The position numbers and the translations under genes were made by a program. Of a stretch of 64,000 nt of DNA, positions 8,066 through 17,684 are shown piece by piece. The stretch comes from JBBROS01 sp963792675. GTDB taxonomy: Bacteria > Pseudomonadota > Alphaproteobacteria > Acetobacterales > Acetobacteraceae. The notes below the pieces were generated by a model, which saw only the letters and a program-made list of their open reading frames with translations, searched no databases and had not been told where the DNA came from. The DNA lies in NCBI GenBank assembly GCA_963792675.1, contig CAWBWT010000002.1, positions 1,736,001-1,800,000 of the forward strand, in the 5' to 3' direction. Positions within the stretch are counted from its first letter, which is position 1. Each line of letters starts with the position of its first letter.

Positions 8066-9316
8066 TGGCCGACGGTCCACACCGGCTCCCGCACCGCGAC
8101 GGCGGCCGGGTAGACGGTGACGTAGGAGCCGGAGAACACTTGCTGGATCACCGGGGTGGCCTCGGTGTTCTGGCCGGTCGCGTCGAACTTGACGCCTTTC
8201 CACGGCATGATGGTCTGGTCGCCCGGAATGTCCGTTGCGACCAGTGCCTTCCGGATGTCGTCGGGCTTGGCCGACCCGGCGCGGTTGATGGCGTCGGCCA
8301 GCGTCTGCACCGCCACCACCTGGCGCGAGGTGTTGTCGTTGAGGTCCTTGCCCGATTTTGCCTTGTAGGCGCCGTTCACCGCCGTGATCGCCGGGCGCGA
8401 CTTGGTGGCGTCGATCGCGAACGACGAGCGGCTGAATACGCCGTCGGCCAGCGGCCCGGCCGCGGTCAGGAACGCCTGCTCCTGGAACCCGGCCGCTTGC
8501 GCCATGATCGCCGGCGGCTTGTAGCCGATCTCGGCCATCGAACGCAGCAGCAGGATCGCGTCCGAAGTGTAGCTGCTGGGCATGATGACGTCGGCATTGG
8601 CCGCCTTGAGCCGTTGCGCCTCGGCCGACAGCGACGGCGAGTTGGCGCGGTACTTGATGTCGGCGGCCACGGTGAGTTTGGCCTCGCCGCGCGAGCTTGC
8701 GTTGCACGGCGCTGCTGTCGCTGCCGAAGATGCTGTCCTCGTAGAACAGCGCCACCGATTTTACGGGATGCCCGGTCTTGGCGCCGACTTCCTTGAAGAA
8801 GTCGAACATCGCCTCGGTGAACATCTCGTCGTGCGGGCTGGTGCGGAAGAACCATTTCAGCCCGCGCTTGTTCAGCGACGGCGAGGAGTTGTCCATCGAC
8901 AGGTACGGCACCTCGTAGCGTTCGGCGACCTGGCTGATGGTCGCCGCCGTGGCGCTGGTATAGCTGCCGATCAGGGCCGCGACATGGTCCTGGGTGATCA
9001 GCCGCTCCGCCTCGGCGCGGGCCTTCTGCGGGTCGTTCTGGTGGTCGGCGAACACGACGCGGATCTTGGCGCCGCCGAGCTTGTCGAGGCCGCCGCCCTT
9101 GCCCATCAGCATCGGCACCGGGTCGTGGGTGCCGTTGATGACCTCGAGCACGGTGTCGATCGCCATCCGCGCATCGGCGCCGATCTGCGCGGCGTTGCCG
9201 GTCAGCGGGTAGATGGCGCCGACCACGATGTCGTCCGCGGCCCGCGCCGGCGCGGCGGCGAACGTGCCGGCCGACAGCAGCAGGGCAGGCAGCAGCAGGG
9301 CGGTGCGACGCTTCAT
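8062..9316 (-). CDS. ABC transporter substrate-binding protein, LivJ family (frameshifted as assembled)
   Basis: Class I periplasmic binding protein of the branched-chain amino acid family. Signal peptide MKRRTALLLPALLLSAGTF, then DDIVVGAIYPLTGNAAQIG, FADHQNDPQKARAEAERLI and GSYTSATAATISQVAE are typical. The frame changes near 8690: before it reads SSAVQRKLA, after it EAKLTVAADIKYR. Removing one G in GCGCGGCGAG restores a protein of about 417 residues, and the gene length is one base over a multiple of three. ATG 9316 is preceded by GGAG. A sigma-54-type site lies 34 bases upstream and tRNA-His just beyond. First gene of an operon with a second binding protein and a polar amino acid permease. 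Confidence 0.85.
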
Positions 9317-9349
9317 CCATTCATCTCCGGTCCGAATGGCCGGGAGTGA

Positions 9350-9365
9350 AGCACGCGTCATGCCA
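9350..9365 (-). promoter_or_regulatory. Putative sigma-54 (-24/-12) promoter of the LivJ-like operon
   Basis: Read on the minus strand the site is TGGCATG-ACGC-GTGCT, matching the RpoN consensus TGGCACG-N4-TTGCW at 10 of 12 defined bases with the invariant GG and GC spaced by exactly 10. Transcription would begin near 9340, giving a leader of about 24 bases before ATG 9316. It fits in the 69 bases between the tRNA-His 3' end and the gene. Confidence 0.55.
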
Positions 9366-9385
9366 GAGCGGCAGGGGGGAAACGC

Positions 9386-9462
9386 TGGGGCGATCGACGG
9401 GTCTCGAACCCGCGACATCCAAGACCACAACCTGGCGCTCTACCAACTGAGCTACGACCGCC
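9386..9462 (-). tRNA. tRNA-His (GTG anticodon)
   Basis: Full cloverleaf on the minus strand: acceptor GCGGTCG pairing with CGATCGC, D arm GCTC/GAGC, anticodon stem CCAGG/CTTGG with loop TTGTGGT (anticodon GTG), T arm GCGGG-TTCGAGA-CCCGT. An extra 5' G (position -1, base 9462) faces C73 (base 9389), the usual histidine identity element, and CCA is encoded (9388-9386). A sigma-70-like promoter lies just upstream. Confidence 0.95.
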
Positions 9463-9475
9463 ACAGCGAGCGCGC

Positions 9476-9504
9476 GGTGTAGAGCCGCGGCGGAGACACG
9501 TCAA
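9476..9504 (-). promoter_or_regulatory. Putative sigma-70 promoter of tRNA-His
   Basis: On the minus strand a -35 box TTGACG (9504-9499) and a -10-like TACACC (9481-9476) are separated by 17 bases. Initiation would fall about 7 bases before the tRNA. The -35 box is near-consensus, the -10 box weak. Confidence 0.5.
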
Positions 9505-9562
9505 CGTCCGCGGGTCCGGGGGCGCCGTCCCTCCGCCCGGCGGGTCCAGGGCGGCGCCATGG

Positions 9563-11806
9563 CTAAACCCCTACAGCGTCCTTCACCTTCCCCGCCGTCA
9601 GCGGCAGATCCCGCAGCCGCGCCCCGGTCGCGTCGCGGATCGCATTGGCGATCGCCGCCGCGGTCGGCCCTTGCCCGGCCTCGCCGGTGCCGAGGAACGG
9701 CTGCCCCGGCCGGCTGATCACGTGCACCTCGATCGATTCCGGCACGGCGGGGAAGCGCATGATCGGGTAGCCGCTCCAATCGATGCTGGTGATGTGCTGC
9801 CGGTCGAACTGCACCGCCTCGTACAGCGTCCAGCTCGCGGCCTGCACGATGGCGCCCTCGATCTGGTTGCGGATGCCGTCCGGGTTGATCGGCTGCCCGC
9901 TATCGACCGCTGCCACGACGCGGCCGAGCCGGACCTGCCCGGTCTCGTGCTCGACGTGCAGCGACAGCGCCACCGCGCAATAGGCGCCGAGGTTCTTGTA
10001 GCGGGCGAAGGCGAAGCCGTGCCCCTCGCCCGGCGCGCGCGGCGCGGCCGGGTTCCAGCCGAAATTCTCGGCGGCCTCGGTGATGACCGCCTTCGCGCGG
10101 TCATCCTCGAGGTGGCGCAGGCGGAAGGCCACCGGGTCGGCGTCGGCGGCCTCGGCGAGCTCGTCCATGAAGCTCTCGATCGCGAACACATTCAGGAAGG
10201 CGCCGAGCGAGCGCAGCGCCGAGACGCGCAGCGGCATGTCGGGGATGAAGTGCGACACCACGCGCGCGTTGGGCAGCTCGTAGATCGGGTTGCTGTTGCG
10301 GTCGCCGCCGCCCTCCGGCATCGGGATCGGCGCCGGCGGCGGCACCGGCAGCCTGTCCGGCAACGCCGCGTTCTGCAGCATCAGCCCGCCGGCATTGGGC
10401 CGTTGGTTGTGGGTGTTGCTCCAGACGCCGTAATCCCAGTCGACGATGGCGCCGGTGGCGTCGAGCGCCGCCTCGATCTCGCCGATCATCGCCGGGCCGT
10501 AGGGCTCGTTGGTGTGCTCCTCCTCGCGCATCCACTGCACGCGCATCGGCCGGCCCGGCAGCGCGCGCGCGATCAGCGCCGCGTCGCCGGCCACGTCGTC
10601 GGCGCCGTTATGGCCGTAGCAGCCGGAGCCCTCGGTGTGGATGCAGCGCAGCTTCTCGGGCGGCATGCGCAGCAGCTGGGCGAGCGCGGCGCGCAGCGGG
10701 AAGACGCCCTGCGTGTGCGTCCACACCGTCATCACGCCGTCCTCGCCGAGCTGCGCGACCGCGCAGGACGGGCCGATGGCGCCATGCATCATATAGGGCC
10801 GCGTGTAGCGCGCCTTGAGCCGCGTCACCGGCGCACCGGCCGGGTTGCTCCAGTTCAGCACGGCGATGTCGCGCGCCGGCAGCGCGCGGATGGTGTCGAG
10901 CATCGTCGCCTGGTCCGGCAAGCGGCGCCGTCTCGGTCCAGCGCGCGGCGGCGGCCAGCGCCCGCACCGGCCTTGATCGCCTGCCACTCCTTGGCGGCGA
11001 CCACGGCGAGGTAGCTGCCGTCCCGCACCACCTTGACCACGCCCGGCATACGCTCGACCGGCCCGGCGTCGAAGGTCTGCAAGACGGCGCCCGGGCTCGG
11101 CTGGCGCACGACGCGGGCGTGCAGCATGCCCGGCAGGCGCATGTCCTGCACATAGGCCGCGCCGCCGGTCACCTTGGCCGGGATGTCCACCCGCGGCATC
11201 GGCGTGCGCCATCACCCGGTAGGCGGCCGGGTCGATCAGCGGGCTGCTGCCGGGCCGGGCCTCGACATGCAGCGACAGGCCGGCGGCGAGCGCGCCGTAG
11301 CTGGCGCTGCGGCCGTCCGGCGCATGCATGGCGGCGCCGGCGGCGGTGAGCTGCGCGGCGGCGACGCCCAGCTCGGCGGCGGCCGCCTCGCAGCAGCAAG
11401 CCGCGCACCTGGGCGGCGGCGTTCAGCAGCGCGGTGCCGCTGTCCTGCATGGAGTGGCTGCCGGCGGTGAAGCCCTCGTTCGGCGTGCGCCCGGTGTCGG
11501 CGGTGACGAGCGTGAGCTGCGGCCGGCGCGACCGCGAGCTGCTCGGCGGCGACCTGCAGCAGCGCGGTCTTCAGCCCCTGGCCCAGCTCGGCCTTGCCGG
11601 TGAACACGGTGATGGCGCCGTCCGGCGCGACGCGGATCCAGGCGTCGAGCAGCGGGGTTTCTTTGAGGCTGCCCGGCAGCGGCGCCATCGGCCGGCGGCG
11701 CGCCGCCCTGTTCCGCCGCGGCCCCGGCGCCGCGCGGCAGCACGACCGAGACGAGCAGGCCGCCGCCGGCGGCCGAGCAGGGCGCGGCGGCGAGGGCGGC
11801 GGTCAT
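9563..11806 (-). CDS. Molybdopterin-binding large subunit, xanthine dehydrogenase/IorB family (several frameshifts)
   Basis: Catalytic subunit of a molybdenum hydroxylase like isoquinoline 1-oxidoreductase beta; about 747 codons, the normal IorB length. The C-terminal 450 residues are intact: GSGCYGHNGADDVAGDAAL, VQWMREEEHTNEPYGPAM, AIESFMDELAEAAD and the active-site region GEAGQGPTAAAIANAI. The N-terminal third is split among three frames: WIRVAPDGAITVFTGKAEL near 11640, MHAPDGRSASYGALAAGLS near 11320, then VDIPAKVTGGAAYVQDMR near 11190, with switches at about 11700, 11530, 11395, 11200 and 10960. Both sides of each break remain family-like, which suggests sequence error. The ATG overlaps the 2Fe-2S gene (ATGA). 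Confidence 0.82.
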
Positions 11807-12274
11807 AGTGCGGCCCCGCTGCCGATTCCCCCGCGGCGGCGCGGCGCACCGCCGCCAGGATGCGCATATGCGTGCCGCAGCGGCACAAATTGACCGCCAT
11901 CGTGTCGCGGATCTGCTGCTCGGACGGGTGCGGGTTCTGCTCCAGCAGCGCCTGCGCCCGCATCACCATGCCGGCGATGCAGTAGCCGCACTGCGCCGCC
12001 TGCTCGGCGATGAAGGCGTGCTGCAGCGGGCCGGCTTCTCCGCGGTGCCGAGCCCCTCGATCGTGCGGACCGCCCGGCCGCCGAGGCGCGCGAGCGGCGT
12101 CAGGCAGGAGAACACGGCCCGGCCGTCGACGATCACCGTGCAGGCGCCGCACTGGCCGAGGCCGCAGCCGAACTTGGCGCCGTTCAGCCCCAGCTCGTCG
12201 CGCAGCACGTACAGCAGCGGCGTGTCGGGCTCGGCGTCCACCTCGTGGTCGCGGCCGTTCACGTTCAGCTTCAT
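11803..12274 (-). CDS. (2Fe-2S)-binding subunit of molybdenum hydroxylase, IorA/CoxS family (frameshifted)
   Basis: Small iron-sulfur subunit that passes electrons from the molybdenum centre. The plant-ferredoxin-type cluster motif GCGLGQCGACTV and a distant C are in the first part; the second cluster, in the other frame, is CGYCIAGM then NLCRCGTHMRIL. The frame changes near 12035, between GLGTAEKP and LQHAFIAEQAAQ. The N-terminal ATG 12274 shares a base with the TGA of the cytochrome gene (TGATG), and the TGA at 11803 overlaps the large-subunit ATG, so the three genes are tightly coupled. A second small frame slip may lie at the extreme C-terminus. Confidence 0.85.
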
Positions 12275-13546
12275 CAGGCGGCTCCGGCTTGCCGCGCCTT
12301 GGCGACGCTCGTCTGCGGTCTCGTCCAGGCCGGGCGGTCGCCGAAGCGCGCGCGCAGATAGGTCGGCGAGCGCCGCGACCTGCGCATCGGTCAGCGTGTC
12401 GGCGAAAGCGCGGCATATACGGTGCCGCCCGGCCCTCGCGCCAGGGAATGCCGTGCAGGATCGCCTGCACCACGCCCTGCGCGGTCGGCTCGTTGACCGC
12501 GGTGCTGAGCCGCGAGCGGCGGCGCGCCGGCCCGCGTCATCGGCGCGTCGGGCGCGTGGCAGCTGCCGCACGCGCCGGCGAACAGCGCGGCCGCCTCGAA
12601 GTAGTGCGAAGCGGCCGGGTCATCGCGCGGCGCCGGTGCGGCCGCCGGGTGCGGCATCAGCGAGGCGATGTAGATGGCGATCGCCTGCACGTCGGCGTCG
12701 GGCACGCGGGCAAGCTCCTCGGTGACCGCGGTCATCGGCCCGGCGGCCGCGCCATGATCGGCCTCGAAGCCGGTGCGCAGGTAGGTGGCGAGCGAGGCTC
12801 GTCCCAGGCGGTATGGGCCGGCGAGCTCGGCTTGCAGGGCGGGGCATACCAGCCCTCGGCCTCGCCGCCGCCGAGCGCTGGCGCCGTGCTCGGCGCCGAG
12901 CGCGTTGCGGCGTGTGGCACGCGCCGCAATGGCCGACCGCCTCGACCAGATAGGCGCCGCGGTTCCAGGTGGCGTCATGCGCCGGGTCGGGCTGCCAGGG
13001 GCCGGGCTGCAGGAACAGCAGGTTCCAGCCGGCCAGCGGCACCCGCTGGTTGAGCGGGAATGGCAGCCGGTTCACCGGCGTCTCCGCCTGCACCGGCGCG
13101 CGGGTCATGATGAAGGCGTAGAGCGCGCCGATATCGTCGTCGGTGGCCCGGGTGAAGTGCGGATAGGGCAGCACCGGGTAGAGGTGGTGCCCGTCGCGGT
13201 CGATGCCGTCGCGCATGGCCCGGCGGAACGCGGCCTCGGACCAGGTGCCGATGCCGCTTGCCGGGTCGGGCGTGATGTTGGTGGCGTAGACGGCGCCGAA
13301 CGGCGTCGGTACGCCGCGACCGCCGGCATAGGGGCGGCCGCCGGGCGCGGTGTGGCAGACCGCGCAGTCGCCGATCGCCGCCAGTTCGGCGCCGCGGGAT
13401 ATCCGCTCCGGCGCGAAAGCGGCGCGGCCGGGCGGGGCGGCAGGCGCGATGGCGGGATGCCAAGCAATTGCGAACGCCGCGGCGGCGCCGGCTCCGAGCA
13501 GCACGAGGACGAGCACCAGCAGGCGCACGCGGAAGCGGGAATGCAT
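12274..13546 (-). CDS. Triheme cytochrome c, electron acceptor of the molybdenum hydroxylase (frameshifted)
   Basis: Membrane-anchored cytochrome c with three CxxCH sites: GDCAVCHTAPGG, GHCGACHTP and GACGSCHAPDAP. The layout is that of alcohol-dehydrogenase-type and IorB-associated triheme subunits, carrying electrons to the respiratory chain. The N-terminal hydrophobic stretch (LLVLVLVLLGAGAAAAFAIA) is a signal/anchor. The first 210 residues read cleanly; after the second haem site the frame switches at about 12900, 12840, 12530, 12430 and 12350, yet every segment remains recognisable (for example MTAVTEELARVPDADVQAIA). The corrected reading ends with TGA at 12274-12276, touching the 2Fe-2S start. 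Divergent from the sulfate-binding protein gene across 146 bases. Confidence 0.82.
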
Positions 13547-13692
13547 CGCCTTACGCTAGCCGGGTGCGCGGGGGGCGTCGATGGCTGTGCGTCCCGCGCC
13601 ACACTACGGGTACACGCGTTCGTCAGATCGTGTCGCGCCGGGCTTCCGCCGGGCCGATGGTAAAGTGCCGCTTTGCCGCTGGAGACCCGACC

Positions 13693-14691
13693 ATGCGCCT
13701 GCAAGCCCTGGCCGTCTTGATCGCCCTGACCCTCGCCGCGCCGCTGCGGGCGGAAACCACGCTGCTCAACGTCTCCTACGATCCGACCCGGGAGCTCTAT
13801 GCCGCCATCAACCCGGCCTTCACGAAGGCATGGAAAGCGAAGACCGGGCAGGACATCATGGTGCGCTCCTCACACGGCGGATCCGGCGCGCAGGCGCGGG
13901 CGGTGATCGACGGGCTGGAGGCGGACGTCGTCACCCTGGCGCTGCAGCCCGACGTGGACGCAATCGCCGACCGGGCCAAGCTGATCGCGCCGGGCTGGCA
14001 GGAGCGGCTGCCGAGCCACTCGGTGCCGTTCACTTCGACCATCCTGTTCGTGGTGCGGAAGGGGAATCCGAAGGGCATCCATGACTGGAGCGACCTGATC
14101 AAGCCCGGCGTGTCGGTGATCACGCCGAACCCCAAGACCTCGGGCGGCGCGCGCTGGAACTACCTGGCCGCACTCGGCTGGGCGTTGCGCGCCCACGAGG
14201 GCGACCAAGCCAAGGCGCGGGCCTACATGACCGAGCTGTTCCGGCATGTGCCGGTGCTGGACACCGGCGCCCGCGGCAGCACCATCACCTTCGCGCAGCG
14301 CAACCAGGGCGACGTGCTGCTGGCCTGGGAGGACGACGCCAACCTCGCGGTCAACACGCTCGGCCGCAATCGGCTGGAGCTGGTGACGCCGTCGCTCAGC
14401 ATCGTCGCCGAGCCGGTGGTGGCCGTGGTGGACAAGGTGGTGGACCAGCGCGGCACGCGGGCCGCCGCCGAGGCGTACCTCCAGTTCCTGTGGACGCCGG
14501 AGGCGCAGGAAATTGCGGCGCGCCACTACTTCCGCCCGACCGACCCGGCGGTTCTGGCCCGGCACACCGACCGTTTCCCGAAGCTTGCCACGTTCACACT
14601 TGCAGAAATGTTCGGCACCTGGCCCGACGTGCAGCGCCAGCAATTCGGCGACGGCGGCGTCTTCGACCAGATCTACAAGCCGGGACAATAA
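13693..14691 (+). CDS. Sulfate ABC transporter substrate-binding protein (Sbp/CysP family)
   Basis: Periplasmic sulfate/thiosulfate-binding protein, 332 residues. The signal peptide MRLQALAVLIALTLAAPLRA is followed by LLNVSYDPTRELYAAINPAF, SHGGSGAQARAVIDGLEADVVTL, PNPKTSGGARWNYLAALGW and the ligand-contacting GARGSTITFAQRNQGDVLLAWE, all hallmark Sbp segments. The start is ATG 13693 with GGAGA 10 bases before. No cysTWA permease or ATPase genes are adjacent: upstream is the divergent molybdenum hydroxylase operon, downstream a convergent peptide transporter. It must serve a transporter encoded elsewhere or be a stand-alone scavenger. Confidence 0.92.
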   Translation: MRLQALAVLIALTLAAPLRAETTLLNVSYDPTRELYAAINPAFTKAWKAKTGQDIMVRSSHGGSGAQARAVIDGLEADVVTLALQPDVDAIADRAKLIAPGWQERLPSHSVPFTSTILFVVRKGNPKGIHDWSDLIKPGVSVITPNPKTSGGARWNYLAALGWALRAHEGDQAKARAYMTELFRHVPVLDTGARGSTITFAQRNQGDVLLAWEDDANLAVNTLGRNRLELVTPSLSIVAEPVVAVVDKVVDQRGTRAAAEAYLQFLWTPEAQEIAARHYFRPTDPAVLARHTDRFPKLATFTLAEMFGTWPDVQRQQFGDGGVFDQIYKPGQ

Positions 14692-14701
14692 GTCCGGGGG
14701 T

Positions 14702-14720
14702 CTGGGGCCCCTGGCCCCAG
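14702..14720. terminator. Bidirectional terminator-like hairpin between convergent genes
   Basis: CTGGGGCC-CCT-GGCCCCAG is a perfect 8-base stem with a 3-base loop in the 36 bases between the convergent stops of the sulfate-binding protein and the DppF-like gene. The flanks GGGT on the left and CTTCCTTA on the right are shared with the palindrome at 40436-40454. No long T run follows, so it may act as an mRNA 3' stabiliser rather than a simple intrinsic terminator. Confidence 0.55.
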
Positions 14721-14727
14721 CACTTCC

Positions 14728-15709
14728 TTATTGCCGAAGGTGGCAAGCCACCGCATGCCCGTCCGCACCCGCGGTAAGCGCCGGCACCTCCGTCCTGCAC
14801 CGCGCCACCGCGATCGGACAGCGCGTGTGGAAGTGGCACCCAGACGGCGGCCGGATCGGGTTCGGCACGTCGCCGCGCAGCACGATACGCTTGCGCTTCA
14901 CCGTCGGGTCCGGGATCGGCACCGCCGACAGCAGCGCCTCGGTGTAGGGGTGCTTCGGGTTGTCGTACAGCCCGCGCGCCGAGGCGATCTCCACCACGCG
15001 GCCCAGATACATCACCGCGACCCGGTCGCTGATGTGCTCCACCACCGAGAGGTCGTGGGCGATGAACAGGTAGGTCAGGCCCAGCCGCTCCTGCAGGTCC
15101 TCCAGCAGGTTGATCACCTGCGCCTGGATCGACACGTCGAGCGCCGAGACCGGTTCGTCGCACACGATCAGCTTCGGCTCGCACCGCCAGCGCCCGGGCG
15201 ATGCCGATCCGCTGCCGCTGGCCGCCGGAGAACTCGTGCGCGAACCGCTGCATGTGGTCGGCGCGCAGCCCGACCAGTTCCAGCAGCGCCACGACCTGAT
15301 CGCTGAGGTCGCGCCGGTTCCGCGCCAGGCCGTGGATCAGCAGCGCCTCGCCGATGATGCCGCGGACGGTAGTGGCGCGGGTTGAGCGAGGCGAACGGGT
15401 CCTGGAAGATGATCTGCATCTCCCGCCGCAGCGCCCGCAGCGGCCGGCCCTCCAGCGCGGTCACGTCCGTGCCGTCGAAGCGGATCTCGCCCGCGGTCGT
15501 GTCCAGCAGCCGCATGATGCAGCGGCCGGTGGTGGATTTGCCGCAGCCGAACTCGCCGACCAGGCCCAGCGTCTCGCCTTCACGGATGTCGAAGCTGACG
15601 CCGTCCACCGCGTGCACCCGGTCCACCTCGCGCGCCAGCAGGCCGCCGCGGATCGGGAAATGCTTCTTGCAGGCCGCGGACGGCGAGCAGCGGCGCCGCG
15701 GTCAGGCAC
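14728..15709 (-). CDS. Oligopeptide ABC transporter ATP-binding protein, DppF/OppF family (frameshifted)
   Basis: Second ATPase of the peptide importer. Segments in three frames together make one complete protein: LAVRGLQ then KHFPIRGG; Walker A GEFGCGKSTTG; FQDPFASLNPR; the signature EFSGGQRQRIGIARAL; DEPVSALDVSIQAQVINLL; and the OppF C-terminal Cys-rich domain GCHFHTRCPIAVARC. Frame switches lie near 15673 (an extra A in CAAG restores LQKHFP), 15368 and 15180. Walker A reads GEFGCGKS rather than the usual GESGCGKS. The start is uncertain: GTG 15709 overlaps the DppD stop (15702) and would be coupled to it. Last gene of the operon, convergent with the sulfate-binding protein. Confidence 0.83.
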
Positions 15710-16664
15710 GGATGCAGGCCGCCTTGTGGTCGGGCGCCACGCTGCGCAAAGCCGGCTCGGCGGCGTGGCAGGCGTCCATCACCTGCGGGCAGCGCGACGA
15801 GAACCGGCAGCCCGGCGGCAGATGCAGCAGGTTCGGCACGCTGCCGGGGATCTGCTCCAGGCGCGTGCGTCCGGTCGCGGCGCGCATCGACGCGCGGTAT
15901 GGAGCGGATCAGCCCCTGCGTGTAGGGGTGCCGCGGGTTGCCGAACAGCTCGCCGACCGGCGCCTCCTCCACCACCAGCCCGGCATACATCACCGCCACG
16001 CGCTGCGCGTTCTCCGCCACCACCCCCATCGCATGGGTGATCAGCATGATCGCCATGCCGAGCCGCCCCTTCATCTCGGCCAGCAGCTCGAGGATCTGGG
16101 CCTGGATGGTGACGTCGAGCGCGGTCGTCGGCTCGTCGGCGATCAGCAGCGCGGGCTTGCAGGCGAGCGCCATCGCGATCATCACCCGCTGGCGCATGCC
16201 GCCGGAGAACTGGTGCGGATAGTCGCGCACCCGCCGCTCCGGGTTGGGGATCTGCACCAGGCGCAGCATCTCGACCGCTTCCGCCATCGCGGCTTGGCGC
16301 GACAGGTTCTCGTGCGCGCGCAACAACTCCACGATCTGGGCGCCGACCGGATAAACCGGGTTCAGCGAGGTCATCGGCTCCTGGAACACCATGCCGATCT
16401 CGCGGGCGCGGATCTTGTCCATCGCCGCCGGGCCGAGCGGCAGGATGTCGCGGCCGCGCCAACGGATCTCGCCCGCCTCGTAGCGGCCCGGCGGCGTGTC
16501 GATCAGCTTCAGCACGCTGCGCGCGGTGACGGTCTTGCCGGAGCCTGATTCGCCGACCACGGCAGGGTCTCGCCGCGGGCGATGGACAGGCTGACGCCGT
16601 CGACGGCGCGGACCATGCCGTCATCGGTGTCGAACCAGGTCTTCAGGCCTCGAATTTCGAGCAA
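15702..16664 (-). CDS. Oligopeptide ABC transporter ATP-binding protein, DppD/OppD family (frameshifted)
   Basis: First ATPase of the peptide importer, about 320 residues. LLEIRGLKTWFDTDDG begins the protein; Walker A GESGSGKTV, FQEPMTSLNPV, signature FSGGMRQRVMIAMAL and Walker B LLIADEPTTALDV are intact in the central frame; the C-terminal domain RTRLEQIPGSVPNL then CRFSSRCPQVMDAC is in a third. Breaks lie near 16560 (a missing G after GETL restores AVVGESGSGK) and 15893. No ATG fits; TTG 16664 is the best candidate. A palindrome at 16696-16714 sits between it and the upstream permease gene. Confidence 0.84.
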
Positions 16665-16695
16665 GGGATCAGTCGTAGGGCTCTGCCCTAACCCG

Positions 16696-16722
16696 CTGGG
16701 GGCGGCGCCCCCAGACCCGCAT
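16696..16722. repeat. Intra-operon palindromic repeat, copy 1
   Basis: CTGGGGGC-GGC-GCCCCCAG (16696-16714) is a perfect 8-base stem between the DppC and DppD genes. The 27 bases 16696-16722, read on the minus strand, are identical to 40428-40454 on the plus strand. In this position the hairpin would lie in the operon mRNA and could limit read-through from the permeases into the ATPase genes. Confidence 0.75.
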
Positions 16723-16729
16723 GACTTAG

Positions 16730-17684
16730 TCAAATAACCCGCCTCGCGTCGAGCGCGTCGCGCAGGCCGTCGCCGATGAAGTTGATCGACAGCACGGCCA
16801 GGAAAATTGCTGCGCCCGGGAACAGCGCCCAGTGCGGGGCGATGTCGAGATGGTCCTTGGCGCTGAACAGGATGCGGCCCCAGGTCGGGATGTCGGGCGG
16901 GAAGCCGAGGCCGAGGAACGACAAGGTGGACTCCGCGATGATCGCGTTCGCCACCTCGACCGTGCCGGCGACGATCACCGGGCCCATCGCGTTCGGCAGG
17001 ATGTGCCGCACCACCAGACGCAGCCGCGACGCTCCCAAGGCTTGCGCCGCCTCGACGAACTCCTTCTCGCGCAGGGAGAAGAACTGCGCCCGCACCAGCC
17101 GCGCCACCGGCATCCAGCGCAAGCCGCCGATCACCAGCACGATCAGCAGGAACAAGCCCGCCTGCAGCCCCAGCGCCTGGGCGAGCGTATTGCGGAACAG
17201 ATAGAAGCACCAGCAGCAGCAACGGCAGCTGCGGCAGCGACAGGCACATGTCGGTCAGCCACATCAGCACCGCATCGACCCGCCGCGACCCCATGCCGGA
17301 CACCGCACCGACCAGGACGCCGACGACAACCGCGACCGCCATCGCCGCCAGCCCGACCGCGAGCGAGATGCGGCCGCCATAGATCATCCGCGCCAGCAAG
17401 TCCTGGCCGAGGTCGTCGGTGCCGAACGGATGCTCGGCGGTCGGCGGCGAAAGCTGGGCGGAGAAGTCGATGTCGTCGATCGGCACCGGCCACAGCCAGG
17501 GACCGGCGGCAATGCCGGCCACCATCGACAGCAGCACGACCAGGCTCACGACGGCCAGCCGGTGCCGGCGGAAGCGGCGCCAAGCCTCGCGCCACGGCGA
17601 GGCCGCCGGGCGCGGCCGCTCGGCCGCGGCGCCGGCCGCCTCGGGCAGCTCAGCGGAAAGCGATGCGGGGGTCGAGCCAGCCAT
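16730..17684 (-). CDS. Oligopeptide ABC transporter permease, DppC family (frameshifted)
   Basis: Inner-membrane permease, about 317 residues. The N-terminal region WREAWRRFRRHRLAVVSL and PFGTDDLGQDLLARMIYGGR are DppC hallmarks; the later frame carries the EAA loop EFVEAAQALGASRLRLVVRHILPNA and the ending SINFIGDGLRDALDARR. The frame switches near 17195, where removal of one C restores FYLFRNTLAQALGLQ; the gene is one base over a multiple of three. ATG 17684 lies within the end of the DppB gene, a 35-base overlap, so translation is coupled. Confidence 0.86.

Noticed and set aside
7229..9430. Apparent fusion of a LivJ-like and an SBP_bac_3 protein in one frame
   Set aside because: Produced by the single-base slip near 8690; each protein has its own signal peptide and the LivJ half continues in another frame.
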